From: Methanosarcinales archaeon
GTDB taxonomy: Archaea > Halobacteriota > Methanosarcinia > Methanosarcinales > Methanogasteraceae
Length of the DNA stretch: 9,720 nucleotides
Assembly (NCBI GenBank): GCA_030609345.1
Contig: JAUWCK010000025.1
Coordinates: 1-9,720 of the forward strand
Direction of reading: 5' to 3'
Each line of letters opens with the position of its first letter. Position 1 is the stretch's first letter. The notes beneath the pieces were generated by a model. That model saw nothing but the letters and a program-made list of their open reading frames with translations, ran no database searches and was not told the DNA's origin. Positions 1 through 5,162 of this stretch are shown in pieces. Both the position numbers and the translations under genes were made by a program.

Positions 1-330
1 ACCCAACTGTTCGGCTCGCTCTTTGATCTCCGGGAATTTGACTACGTCACACTGCATCCCGATGTCGTGCAGGTAAATACCAGCCAAGAGCAGGTACATT
101 TCTTGCTCCGAAAGGTTCCGGCCATCATTAGCATCGAGCAATTTAGCAGCAAAGCCCGCTACTCGTTCGCTATGCTTAATGCCGTGATCGGTATAATCTT
201 GTATGATGCGCGGCGCATCGGTAGCCCAAATATCCTCCACTGCCTCACGAATCATCTCAAGATTACTGCGCAGGCGATCGTCAGTAACACAATTCAGAAG
301 TTTTTTCTCGATGTCAGTAAACTTTGCCAT
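1..330 (-). CDS. HD-domain protein, N-terminal part (runs off the left edge)
   Basis: An open frame of 110 codons from ATG at 330 to the window edge, with no stop. Visible motifs are DYTDHGIKHSERV (residues 45-57, histidines 49 and 53) and YLHDIGM (86-92, the HD pair at 88-89). These fit a metal-dependent HD phosphohydrolase fold. The spacing and the 'TDHGIKHSERV' signature resemble the HD module (often called HD-CE) found at the N-terminus of long archaeal and bacterial proteins that carry an Hsp90-like ATPase downstream; that downstream part lies outside the window, so the fusion is inference. The start is supported by a Shine-Dalgarno GGTGAT seven bases upstream. A box A about 50 bases upstream fits transcription with a short leader. 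The substrate cannot be told from this sequence. Confidence 0.75.
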   Translation of the reverse strand, partial: MAKFTDIEKKLLNCVTDDRLRSNLEMIREAVEDIWATDAPRIIQDYTDHGIKHSERVAGFAAKLLDANDGRNLSEQEMYLLLAGIYLHDIGMQCDVVKFPEIKERAEQLG

Positions 331-349
331 GACTAAATCACCCGATGGA

Positions 350-598
350 TTAACAGGGTTTATGTTGATGTAATATCGATATAATACTTTGCTTTGTAAC
401 TTCTCTACGCATGTTTTTCGATATTTCGTATATCGCCCTTGCGAAACCACCTGAGCGAGTGTTCCGATCTCGTCCGATAAGGTTAAGGCTTGCACCAAGC
501 ACGACATTGGCTGCAATCACAGCAACGTCAATGATGGTGACATGAGCAGTTAAGCGCAGATCGCCATCATGACACTTCTTATGCTTTTTATGAACACA
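350..598 (-). pseudogene. Gene remnant without start codon, possibly a transposase C-terminus
   Basis: A minus-strand frame of 82 codons ends with TAA at 350-352 and is bounded upstream by TGA at 599-601. It has no usable start near its 5' end. The peptide looks protein-like: a basic stretch VHKKHKKCHDGDLR, then a hydrophobic segment (HVTIIDVAVIAANVVLGAS), then NTRSGGFARAIYEISKNMR. The mix of a basic His/Cys-containing stretch, hydrophobic helix and basic tail resembles C-terminal ends of DDE transposases, but I cannot assign a family. In the same frame across the TGA there are 22 more open codons back to an ATG at 667 that overlaps the stop of the DUF1894 gene; that part looks like noise. 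It ends only 19 bases before the HD gene start. It occupies most of the 333-base gap between the HD gene and the DUF1894 gene. Confidence 0.4.
378..385 (-). promoter_or_regulatory. Putative box A (ATTATATC) of the HD-domain gene
   Basis: On the minus strand, ATTATATC is centred about 51 bases upstream of the HD gene ATG at 330. It would place the transcription start near 355, giving a roughly 25-base leader that includes the GGTGAT ribosome binding site. It overlaps the perfect palindrome ATATCGATAT (374-383). It lies inside the end of the upstream remnant frame (350-598), so that frame may not be functional. Confidence 0.4.
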
Positions 599-663
599 TC
601 ATGTTATCCAGAGTGGGTTTCTGTTGCGCACCACAAATAGTCGAGATAATACCGTTACAGCAC

Positions 664-933
664 TCATCCATTCCTGAGCGACTCGATCTCCTCTTCTCCG
701 CGTATCCGCAGGAGAAACGTACCGTAACACGGCTTGGTATACGGAAAGATCACATCATCACCGTCAACCCCGATTGATATTGGTGGAACGCCGATCAGAT
801 AGACATCAAACATCCTGTAGCCGGGCTTTACCTGATAAACTTCCTTAAAATTGTTCTTAATGTATTCCCTACACTCCTTAAATGTCGTATTCTTAAGGAT
901 GACCTCGTATTTCATCTGTTCTATGCATCCCAT
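664..933 (-). CDS. DUF1894 family protein (methanogen-specific)
   Basis: 89 residues. The sequence pattern MGCIEQMKYEVILKNTTFKE, KPGYRMFDVYLIGVPP (36-51), GVDGDDVIFPYTKPCYGTF (55-73) is one I recognise as the DUF1894 family, known from methanogenic archaea and usually next to DUF1890. Its biochemical role is not known to me. No signal peptide or membrane segment is visible; the protein should be cytoplasmic. ATG at 933 is chosen because GGGTGAT lies four bases upstream, while the internal ATG at 915 has no such site. The gene overlaps the end of the DUF1890 gene by 13 bases, so it is probably translated by coupling as the last gene of the moaD-moaE-fdhD operon. No clear terminator follows it. 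Confidence 0.8.
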   Translation of the reverse strand: MGCIEQMKYEVILKNTTFKECREYIKNNFKEVYQVKPGYRMFDVYLIGVPPISIGVDGDDVIFPYTKPCYGTFLLRIRGEEEIESLRNG

Positions 934-1370
934 GCCATCACCCGATCTATGCGCTTCTTCAGTGGAACCAGGTTGTGACCGGTTTTAACAACTATCTTCT
1001 CGCATTCAAAATCGATCATCGACGCAAGCGCATCCGCATTGCTTCCAAAGACGATCGCAAAGAGTTTTGCATCCGATATGCTGCTCAAGGTGGAGAGGTA
1101 CGATATTCCGGCATCGTTACGCACAAATACGAAACAGAGATCGAAGTCCACCTTCTTTTCAGCGAGATCTTCTATGCAAGAGTCCAGATCTGCCGTTTTT
1201 CGAACGTAATTCGCTTCCGGATCGGACACCTTCAGAAGAGCGATAGCAGATCTGGTCCCCGCGACTGTCACGTCGATACCATCTCTTTTGAGTCTGTTTG
1301 CAAGATAGAGTGCAATTGCTGTCTGGACTGGAGATTCCGGGCATCCCAGCAGGAAGAGTGCGTTACTCAT
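921..1370 (-). CDS. DUF1890 family protein (methanogen-specific)
   Basis: 149 residues from the chosen start. The N-terminal NALFLLGCPESPVQTAIALY (residues 3-22) and the later FVRNDAGISY (82-91) and VVKTGHN segments match my memory of DUF1890, a small alpha/beta family of methanogens whose Methanothermobacter member has a solved structure. The repeated hydrophobic strand/helix pattern suggests a Rossmann-like cytoplasmic domain. Function is unknown. A second ATG lies at 1376, but the Shine-Dalgarno GGGGTGA abuts it directly and sits six bases before ATG 1370, which is therefore the better start. The start overlaps the fdhD stop by eight bases and the end overlaps the DUF1894 start, so both neighbours are translationally coupled. 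Placement after moaD, moaE and fdhD suggests a link to Mo/W enzyme maturation, which is inference. Confidence 0.8.
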   Translation of the reverse strand: MSNALFLLGCPESPVQTAIALYLANRLKRDGIDVTVAGTRSAIALLKVSDPEANYVRKTADLDSCIEDLAEKKVDFDLCFVFVRNDAGISYLSTLSSISDAKLFAIVFGSNADALASMIDFECEKIVVKTGHNLVPLKKRIDRVMAWDA

Positions 1371-2076
1371 ATCCATTCACCCCAAGTTGCCTCCACGATC
1401 CTTGATGCAGTATGATCCGGTCGGGGTGGGTATAAACCGTGAACCTGTTCCCCCTTGCAAAGCCTATCAGCGTCACTCCTGCCAGATCCGCCGTGCGAAT
1501 TCCCTTATCTGTCGGGGCAGATCTCGATATCACGATCGGGATGCCGGCATTGGCGGCTTTCGATACCATCGCTGCCGGTTGTCTGCCGCTGCATCCGAGA
1601 ACGCACGTGGATAGATCGATATTCTTAAGAATGGCGTATCCGACTACCTTATCTACCGTATTATGCCTTCCTATGTCCTCGCTCCTTGCAATCAGTCTTC
1701 TATCAGAGAAAAGAACAGAACAGTGCGTCCCTCCGGTTCTTTCCCAGATTTCAGAGATGATCGAATCCATGATCTCAGAAATATGCTCTTTTTCGATTGT
1801 AACGGAAGATTCGGTCGTGCACTTCTCGTCTGACACCTCTGCGTACACACGTATCTTATCCCCTGATACCTGCACGCCGGAAACGCCGGATGCGAGCCCT
1901 TCGCAGATGACATGACCTGCCCCCAGTTCCTCGAGTTGGGACGGACTTGCGATCAACTCACCGATGAACTCGTTGTTTAAGTATAACTGAAAAGATTCCT
2001 CGATGCAGACGTCATCGATGGTCTCTGTCACGCAATCAGGGTGCACGCGAATTGCCGAAGATTTGCGGATGCTCAT
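1363..2076 (-). CDS. fdhD: Formate dehydrogenase accessory sulfurtransferase FdhD
   Basis: 237 residues. FdhD transfers sulfur from a cysteine desulfurase to the Mo/W-bis-MGD cofactor so that formate dehydrogenase becomes active. Family motifs seen are TGGTH (114-118), SEDIGRHNTVDKVVG (132-146), GCSGRQPAAMVSKA (161-174), GIPIVISRSAPT (178-189) and LAGVTLIGFARG (198-209). In the loop where the E. coli protein has its CxxC sulfur-carrying cysteines, only one cysteine (C86) is visible. The frame is open further upstream, but ATG 2076 is chosen: it overlaps the moaE stop as ATGA and is preceded by GGAG seven bases away. Somewhat shorter than the E. coli enzyme. In this organism the target could be a formate dehydrogenase or a related Mo/W enzyme; none is in the window. 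Confidence 0.9.
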   Translation of the reverse strand: MSIRKSSAIRVHPDCVTETIDDVCIEESFQLYLNNEFIGELIASPSQLEELGAGHVICEGLASGVSGVQVSGDKIRVYAEVSDEKCTTESSVTIEKEHISEIMDSIISEIWERTGGTHCSVLFSDRRLIARSEDIGRHNTVDKVVGYAILKNIDLSTCVLGCSGRQPAAMVSKAANAGIPIVISRSAPTDKGIRTADLAGVTLIGFARGNRFTVYTHPDRIILHQGSWRQLGVNGYE

Positions 2077-2483
2077 CCCGTCTCCTTCTCCACTCCATCG
2101 ACCCATCTCCCACCGTCCTCTGACAGTTCCTTCTTCCATATCTGCACCCGTTCTTTCAGCTCGTCGATCACATACTCACATGCAGCAAACGCATCCTTCC
2201 GGTGCGGGGCGCCGCACACGATGAGCAGTATGTTATCGCTCACCGCAAGCGATCCTGTGCGGTGGATGATGTCAAGAGAGGTCAGATCGAACTGCCCGAG
2301 TGCCTCGTCTCGTATCTGCCCGAGTTCCTGCATGGCGAGTTCAGTATACGCCTCGATCTCCATGCCGACGATCTCGTCGTCCCGCACTATGCCAAGGAAT
2401 GTGACGACCGCGCCTGCATCAGGGTGCTTCGCCCTCCCGATCAGCTCACCGATCTTGAAATCCTCTTCTGTAATCTTAATCAT
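2073..2483 (-). CDS. moaE: Molybdopterin synthase catalytic subunit MoaE
   Basis: 136 residues, close to the usual size. MoaE binds cyclic pyranopterin monophosphate and, with thiocarboxylated MoaD, inserts the two dithiolene sulfurs to form molybdopterin. Motifs: GAVVTFLGIVRDD (24-36), HRTGSLAVSDNILLIV (74-89), HRKDAFAACEYVIDELK (94-110) and IWKKE (115-119), which holds the conserved lysines near the active site. The frame extends 17 codons further upstream, but that stretch overlaps moaD. ATG 2483 is chosen because it lies one base after the moaD stop with AGGTGG just upstream. The gene ends in an ATGA overlap with fdhD. Cytoplasmic, acting in a heterotetramer with MoaD. Confidence 0.93.
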   Translation of the reverse strand: MIKITEEDFKIGELIGRAKHPDAGAVVTFLGIVRDDEIVGMEIEAYTELAMQELGQIRDEALGQFDLTSLDIIHRTGSLAVSDNILLIVCGAPHRKDAFAACEYVIDELKERVQIWKKELSEDGGRWVDGVEKETG

Positions 2484-2484
2484 C

Positions 2485-2760
2485 CTAACCACCTGCCACC
2501 GGCGGGAATATCGCAACCTCGTCGCCATCCGCAAGTTCGGTCTTAATTCCGCTTAAGGACTGGATATACCTCCCGTTTACCAGTATGTTCACATACTTCT
2601 TGAGCATACCGGATTCGTCGAATATCATGTCATGCGAGCCGTGCGGTGCGCACAACCCGGTGAGCAGATCCATCACGGTGGCTTTTCCATCCAGTTCGAC
2701 GTTCAGTTCCTTTCCGAATGCCTCCCTGAATCTTGCGAATGCTTTTACCTTGATCATCAT
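2485..2760 (-). CDS. moaD: MoaD/ubiquitin-like sulfur carrier protein
   Basis: 91 residues with the beta-grasp pattern of MoaD: IKVKAFARFREAFGKE at the start, VNILVNGRYIQ (57-67), LADGDEVAIFPPVAGG at the end. The C-terminal Gly-Gly is the site that is adenylated and converted to a thiocarboxylate by a MoeB/E1-like enzyme. Adjacent moaE, one base downstream, makes the small subunit of molybdopterin synthase the natural reading. In archaea such proteins can also act as small ubiquitin-like modifiers (SAMPs), and a dual role is possible. The start ATG at 2760 overlaps the stop of the upstream gene as ATGA; an adjacent in-frame ATG at 2757 is the alternative start. Only a weak Shine-Dalgarno is seen, so translation may rely on coupling. 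Confidence 0.88.
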   Translation of the reverse strand: MMIKVKAFARFREAFGKELNVELDGKATVMDLLTGLCAPHGSHDMIFDESGMLKKYVNILVNGRYIQSLSGIKTELADGDEVAIFPPVAGG

Positions 2761-3098
2761 TCCGTGACCGCGTTTATGTCCCTAATCCTCTTCAATGCCT
2801 CGATCGCATCCTCCTTCTTCAGATCCCTCCGCTCCGTTTCGATAAACCTCCTGAAACGCTTGAGCGCGTCATAATCTATTACACCTCCCGCAGCATCGAG
2901 TATCCGGAGTATGTCCTGTAGGGATCTTACGATCTTCAGAACCTTCTCGCAGGCATCTCTGTTATCGCCCTCAACATCGTAACATACGCATTCGTATGCG
3001 CCGTGCGGAGTGCAGGGTCTTTCAGGTTTTCGTGCTTCTTTGAGTGTCTGCCCTTCGCGTATTTGCGCCGGGTAGTTCTTCGGGCATTGCCGATCCAC
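2757..3098 (-). CDS. Hypothetical protein upstream of moaD, start uncertain
   Basis: A 113-codon frame from GTG 3098 to a TGA that overlaps the moaD start. I do not recognise the family. The C-terminal two thirds (residues about 46-113) look genuine: a predicted helical, charged region with EKVLKIVRSLQDILRILDAA and YDALKRFRRFIETERRDLKK, codon use like the neighbours, and tight ATGA coupling to moaD. The N-terminal third coincides with the frameshifted HicB-like remnant (3017-3139) and may not be native. No ATG, GTG or TTG occurs in frame between GTG 3098 and the last codons, so either the GTG is used (GGAG lies just upstream) or the original start has been lost. It may be a chimera created when the HicB gene decayed, or the 3' end of an older gene. 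Confidence 0.5.
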   Translation of the reverse strand: MDRQCPKNYPAQIREGQTLKEARKPERPCTPHGAYECVCYDVEGDNRDACEKVLKIVRSLQDILRILDAAGGVIDYDALKRFRRFIETERRDLKKEDAIEALKRIRDINAVTE

Positions 3099-3139
3099 CA
3101 GTCTCCATCTCGTTCAAACACTGCTGCAAATTTATTCAT
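3017..3139 (-). pseudogene. HicB-like antitoxin remnant with several frameshifts
   Basis: From ATG 3139 the first 17 codons read MNKFAAVFERDGDWWIG, the typical start of a HicB-family antitoxin (partial RNase H-like fold). The next segments of the HicB consensus occur in other frames: CP then EELPGANT, then EGQTLKEAR (3056-3030), then ENLKD back in the first frame (3031-3017). Placed together they give the usual 'WIG-CPEELPGANT-GQTLKEARENLKD' run. Four single-base changes (three apparent deletions and one insertion) would restore it. No HicA toxin gene is present in the window. It is either decayed or affected by base-calling errors. The open 67-codon frame from 3139 to 2936 is mostly out-of-frame translation after residue 17. 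Confidence 0.55.
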
Positions 3140-3248
3140 GATCGAACGCCCCTGTATAGCTATGTGATTGCGCGTGACACTGCACCATACTCTCTGTTCT
3201 TATGCATCCGGGGGCGATGTTGATAATCGAGCATCTTCTGCAAACAAT
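3140..3248 (-). other. Short gap between tRNA-Pro and the moaD-fdhD operon
   Basis: About 109 bases between the tRNA 3' end and the HicB-like remnant. I see no convincing gene, no T-rich terminator and no box A at the right distance for the downstream operon; GCATAAGA and GCTATACA are weak candidates only. The operon may be read through from the tRNA unit or use a promoter I cannot recognise. Confidence 0.4.
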
Positions 3249-3322
3249 GGGACCGCTGCGATTTGAACGCAGGTGTCGGCGTCCCGGACGCCGAAGGATG
3301 GACCAAGCTACCTCACGGTCCC
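3249..3322 (-). tRNA. tRNA-Pro (anticodon CGG)
   Basis: A 74-base cloverleaf on the minus strand. Acceptor stem GGGACCG/CGGTCCC has seven pairs. The D arm is AGGT/TCCT (three pairs plus U-U) with GG in its loop. The anticodon stem CGGCG/CGCCG has loop UCCGGGA, and the T arm CTGCG-TTCAAAT-CGCAG is perfect. The anticodon (3286-3284) is CGG, reading proline codon CCG. The base before it (position 33) is C instead of the usual U. CCA is not encoded, as expected in many archaea; no intron is seen. It begins 10 bases after the rpoN stop, so it is probably processed from the rpsI-rpoN transcript. Confidence 0.93.
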
Positions 3323-3332
3323 TCGATGACGA

Positions 3333-3518
3333 TCAATAATACGGCGAGAACGCATCAACCAGTTCGACATGGGTCAGGAGCATCCTCCGGCAGCAGTACC
3401 GCTCGATTCCGAGATCGTCCATGACCTTTGCCGGATCTTCCAGTTCTGTGCGCTTCTTGTACTCCATCCATGCGCTGGATATGACTTTTCCGCAGGTGAA
3501 ACAACGAACAGGGATCAT
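3333..3518 (-). CDS. rpoN: DNA-directed RNA polymerase subunit N (Rpo10)
   Basis: 61 residues, the usual length for this archaeal subunit, which corresponds to eukaryotic RPB10. It is a zinc-bundle protein that helps assemble the Rpo3/Rpo11 platform of RNA polymerase. The zinc ligands are visible as CFTC (C6, C9) and the CC pair (C42, C43) in [21 protein letters not shown] at the start is diagnostic. The gene starts six bases after the rpsI stop, and its Shine-Dalgarno GGTGATC is built over the rpsI TGA stop codon with six-base spacing, which implies coupled translation. This rpoN is unrelated to bacterial sigma-54. Confidence 0.97.
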   Translation of the reverse strand: MIPVRCFTCGKVISSAWMEYKKRTELEDPAKVMDDLGIERYCCRRMLLTHVELVDAFSPYY

Positions 3519-3524
3519 AAAGGA

Positions 3525-3926
3525 TCACCGGTAAGACTTCTGTCTCCGCGCTCTGGCACCGCGACCGCCAAACTTCTTTGTCTCCTTGGTTCTCGGATCG
3601 CTGACCAGCAGATTCCGGTCATAATCGATGAACGTCTGTTTGAGCGACGGATCGTTCGTCCATGCCAGGAGTCCGCGGGCGATCGCTGTTCTTCCGGCAT
3701 CCGCCTGCCCCATAATGCCGCCACCGCGTATATCGACACGGATGTCGATGCCATTGGCAACATCGCCAGCGAGCATGAGCGGCTCCTGCATCTTGAGTCT
3801 TGCAAGTTCCGGCTCCCAGATCTCAAGCGGCTTCTTGTTGATGCGTACCTGCCCTTTGCCTTCCGAGATGGTTGCCCGGGCAACTGCGGTCTTCTTCTTG
3901 CCTGATGAATTGATGACACTGTTCAT
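3525..3926 (-). CDS. rpsI: 30S ribosomal protein S9 (uS9)
   Basis: 133 residues, normal for the archaeal protein. Family features are [19 protein letters not shown] (7-25), [19 protein letters not shown] (59-77), AIARGLL (81-87) and a strongly basic C-terminus [14 protein letters not shown] that reaches into the ribosomal P site. The frame is open 22 codons further upstream, but that extension covers the promoter. ATG 3926 has no Shine-Dalgarno and a box A 26-33 bases upstream, which fits a leaderless mRNA. The usual upstream partner rplM (L13) and the L18e gene of the archaeal cluster are absent; the gene upstream is a histidine kinase. It is followed by rpoN and tRNA-Pro on the same transcript. 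Confidence 0.96.
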   Translation of the reverse strand: MNSVINSSGKKKTAVARATISEGKGQVRINKKPLEIWEPELARLKMQEPLMLAGDVANGIDIRVDIRGGGIMGQADAGRTAIARGLLAWTNDPSLKQTFIDYDRNLLVSDPRTKETKKFGGRGARARRQKSYR

Positions 3927-3951
3927 TCGATATTGGTATTTCCGGTTACGT

Positions 3952-3959
3952 GATATAAA
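3952..3959 (-). promoter_or_regulatory. Box A (TTTATATC) of rpsI
   Basis: Minus-strand TTTATATC is centred about 29 bases upstream of the rpsI ATG. This is the archaeal TATA position for a transcript that starts at or just before the start codon. No ribosome binding site lies between. Confidence 0.6.
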
Positions 3960-4034
3960 GATATCCCAGTGCACAGGGCAATCCAAATCCAACCTGCCCT
4001 GATAACTTTGCGCCCACCCCAGCCAGCACGAGAT

Positions 4035-5084
4035 TTATCCCTTCGGCAGCACGATGTGAAAAATCGTTCCGGTGCCGACCTCGCTCTCGACCCAGATCAC
4101 GCCACCGTGCGCCTCGACGATACCTTTCACGATCGAGAGGCCGAGCCCTGAGGTGCCTGTCGTGTGCTGCATCGAACCTTTCAGTTCATAAAACGGTATG
4201 AAGATGTTCTCAAGTTCGCTTTCGGGGATGCCGATACCGGTATCGCTGACACGGATATGCACATCGCCCACCTGATACTCGGCACTGATCTCGATGGTTC
4301 CATGTTCCGGAGTGAATCGTGCCGCATCGTCGAGCAGGTGCCGCAGCGCATAAGCAATCCTTGCCCAGTCGCAGGACAGTATTATGTTACCAGGAACGTT
4401 CACCACAATCTCATGTCCTTTCGAATCGGCAAGTGGTTTTATGAGCCGGACCGCCTCATCCACCAGATATATGAGCGATGAGTTCTCTTTCACGAGATGC
4501 AACTGCCTCGATTGGATATCCGACAAGTTCAGCAGGTCGTTTATCAGACCAATAAGGCGATCCGTATTCCGGTTCATGATCTTTAATTTTGAAGTCTGCA
4601 GATCTGTGAACTCGCCAAGTGTGCCGTCGAGCGCAAGTTCGAGATAGCCCTTGAGCGTGGTGAGCGGGGTCCGCAGTTCATGGGATGCTATACTGATGAA
4701 CTTGGATTTCAGCCGATCCAGTTCCTTAAGTTCCGCATTCACGCGTTCCAGTTCTACAGTCTTCTCCTCGACCACATCGGTATTCTCCTTGAGAACGTCT
4801 GTCATCCGGTTGAATGCAACCGCAAGTTCCCCGATCTCATCATCGCGTCCCGTGTTCACGCGCTTTGTGAGGTCTCCGTCCGCAATCGCCCCTGCGGTGT
4901 GCGCAAGTTCGGAGATGGGCGCGGATATACTGCGCGCGAGGACGCCTGCTATAACAAGGGCGAGCAGGATTGCAACAGCAACGGTGCCGACGGAATGGAT
5001 GCCGATCGCGGTCGCAAGTCCGAGCGACAGCAGTGAGACGAAGACAAACCAGATGACCAACTTCCGGTAGATGGTGAACCCCAT
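4035..5084 (-). CDS. Membrane sensor histidine kinase (HAMP-HisKA-HATPase)
   Basis: 349 residues. Two hydrophobic segments (about 8-30 and 33-51) are separated by almost no loop, so there is no extracellular sensor domain. A HAMP domain follows (about 51-105, with PISELA and DDEIGELAVAFNRMTDVL), then a short coiled coil (106-127). The HisKA domain has SHELRTPL with phospho-acceptor H135. The ATPase domain has DTGIGIP (281-287), an F-box FIPFYE (295-300) and GTSGLGLSIVKG (310-321). In the N-box, HLLDDAARFTP (249-259), aspartate replaces the usual Mg2+-binding asparagine. No response regulator is adjacent. ATG 5084 has no Shine-Dalgarno but a box A about 27 bases upstream, so the mRNA is probably leaderless. 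Signal and output are unknown. Confidence 0.9.
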   Translation of the reverse strand: MGFTIYRKLVIWFVFVSLLSLGLATAIGIHSVGTVAVAILLALVIAGVLARSISAPISELAHTAGAIADGDLTKRVNTGRDDEIGELAVAFNRMTDVLKENTDVVEEKTVELERVNAELKELDRLKSKFISIASHELRTPLTTLKGYLELALDGTLGEFTDLQTSKLKIMNRNTDRLIGLINDLLNLSDIQSRQLHLVKENSSLIYLVDEAVRLIKPLADSKGHEIVVNVPGNIILSCDWARIAYALRHLLDDAARFTPEHGTIEISAEYQVGDVHIRVSDTGIGIPESELENIFIPFYELKGSMQHTTGTSGLGLSIVKGIVEAHGGVIWVESEVGTGTIFHIVLPKG

Positions 5085-5107
5085 TGCATATATGATTGAT
5101 CCGATTG

Positions 5108-5115
5108 ATATTAAA
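5108..5115 (-). promoter_or_regulatory. Box A (TTTAATAT) of the histidine kinase gene
   Basis: Minus-strand TTTAATAT is centred about 27 bases upstream of ATG 5084. Transcription would begin about at the start codon. No ribosome binding site is present. Confidence 0.5.
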
Positions 5116-5129
5116 CATTTATGAGGCGG

Positions 5130-5146
5130 TTTCGGAGGTTCCGAAA
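5130..5146. terminator. Perfect small hairpin between argJ and the kinase gene
   Basis: TTTCGGA and TCCGAAA form a seven-pair stem around a three-base loop, 16 bases after the argJ stop and just upstream of the kinase promoter. It could end the argJ transcript or bind a regulator of the kinase. There is no T-tract directly after it, so a terminator role is not certain. Confidence 0.35.
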
Positions 5147-5162
5147 GTGTGGAGCCGTCTTC

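Noticed and set aside
599..601. In-frame TGA read as selenocysteine
   Set aside because: No selenocysteine element is visible and the peptide before the stop has no protein character.
975..1415. 146-codon plus-strand open frame
   Set aside because: It lies wholly opposite DUF1890 and the end of fdhD, has no ribosome site and no recognisable motifs; it is a shadow frame.
2077..2139. Longer N-terminus of FdhD
   Set aside because: The extension translates the end of moaE out of frame; the ATGA overlap and GGAG site favour ATG 2076.
3249..3322. Intron in the tRNA gene
   Set aside because: The cloverleaf closes without extra bases; the total of 74 is normal.
3927..3992. 22-residue extension of S9
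   Set aside because: It would span the box A, and the family begins near [12 protein letters not shown].
4651..5070. 139-codon serine-rich plus-strand frame
   Set aside because: Antisense to the histidine kinase; low-complexity translation typical of a shadow.
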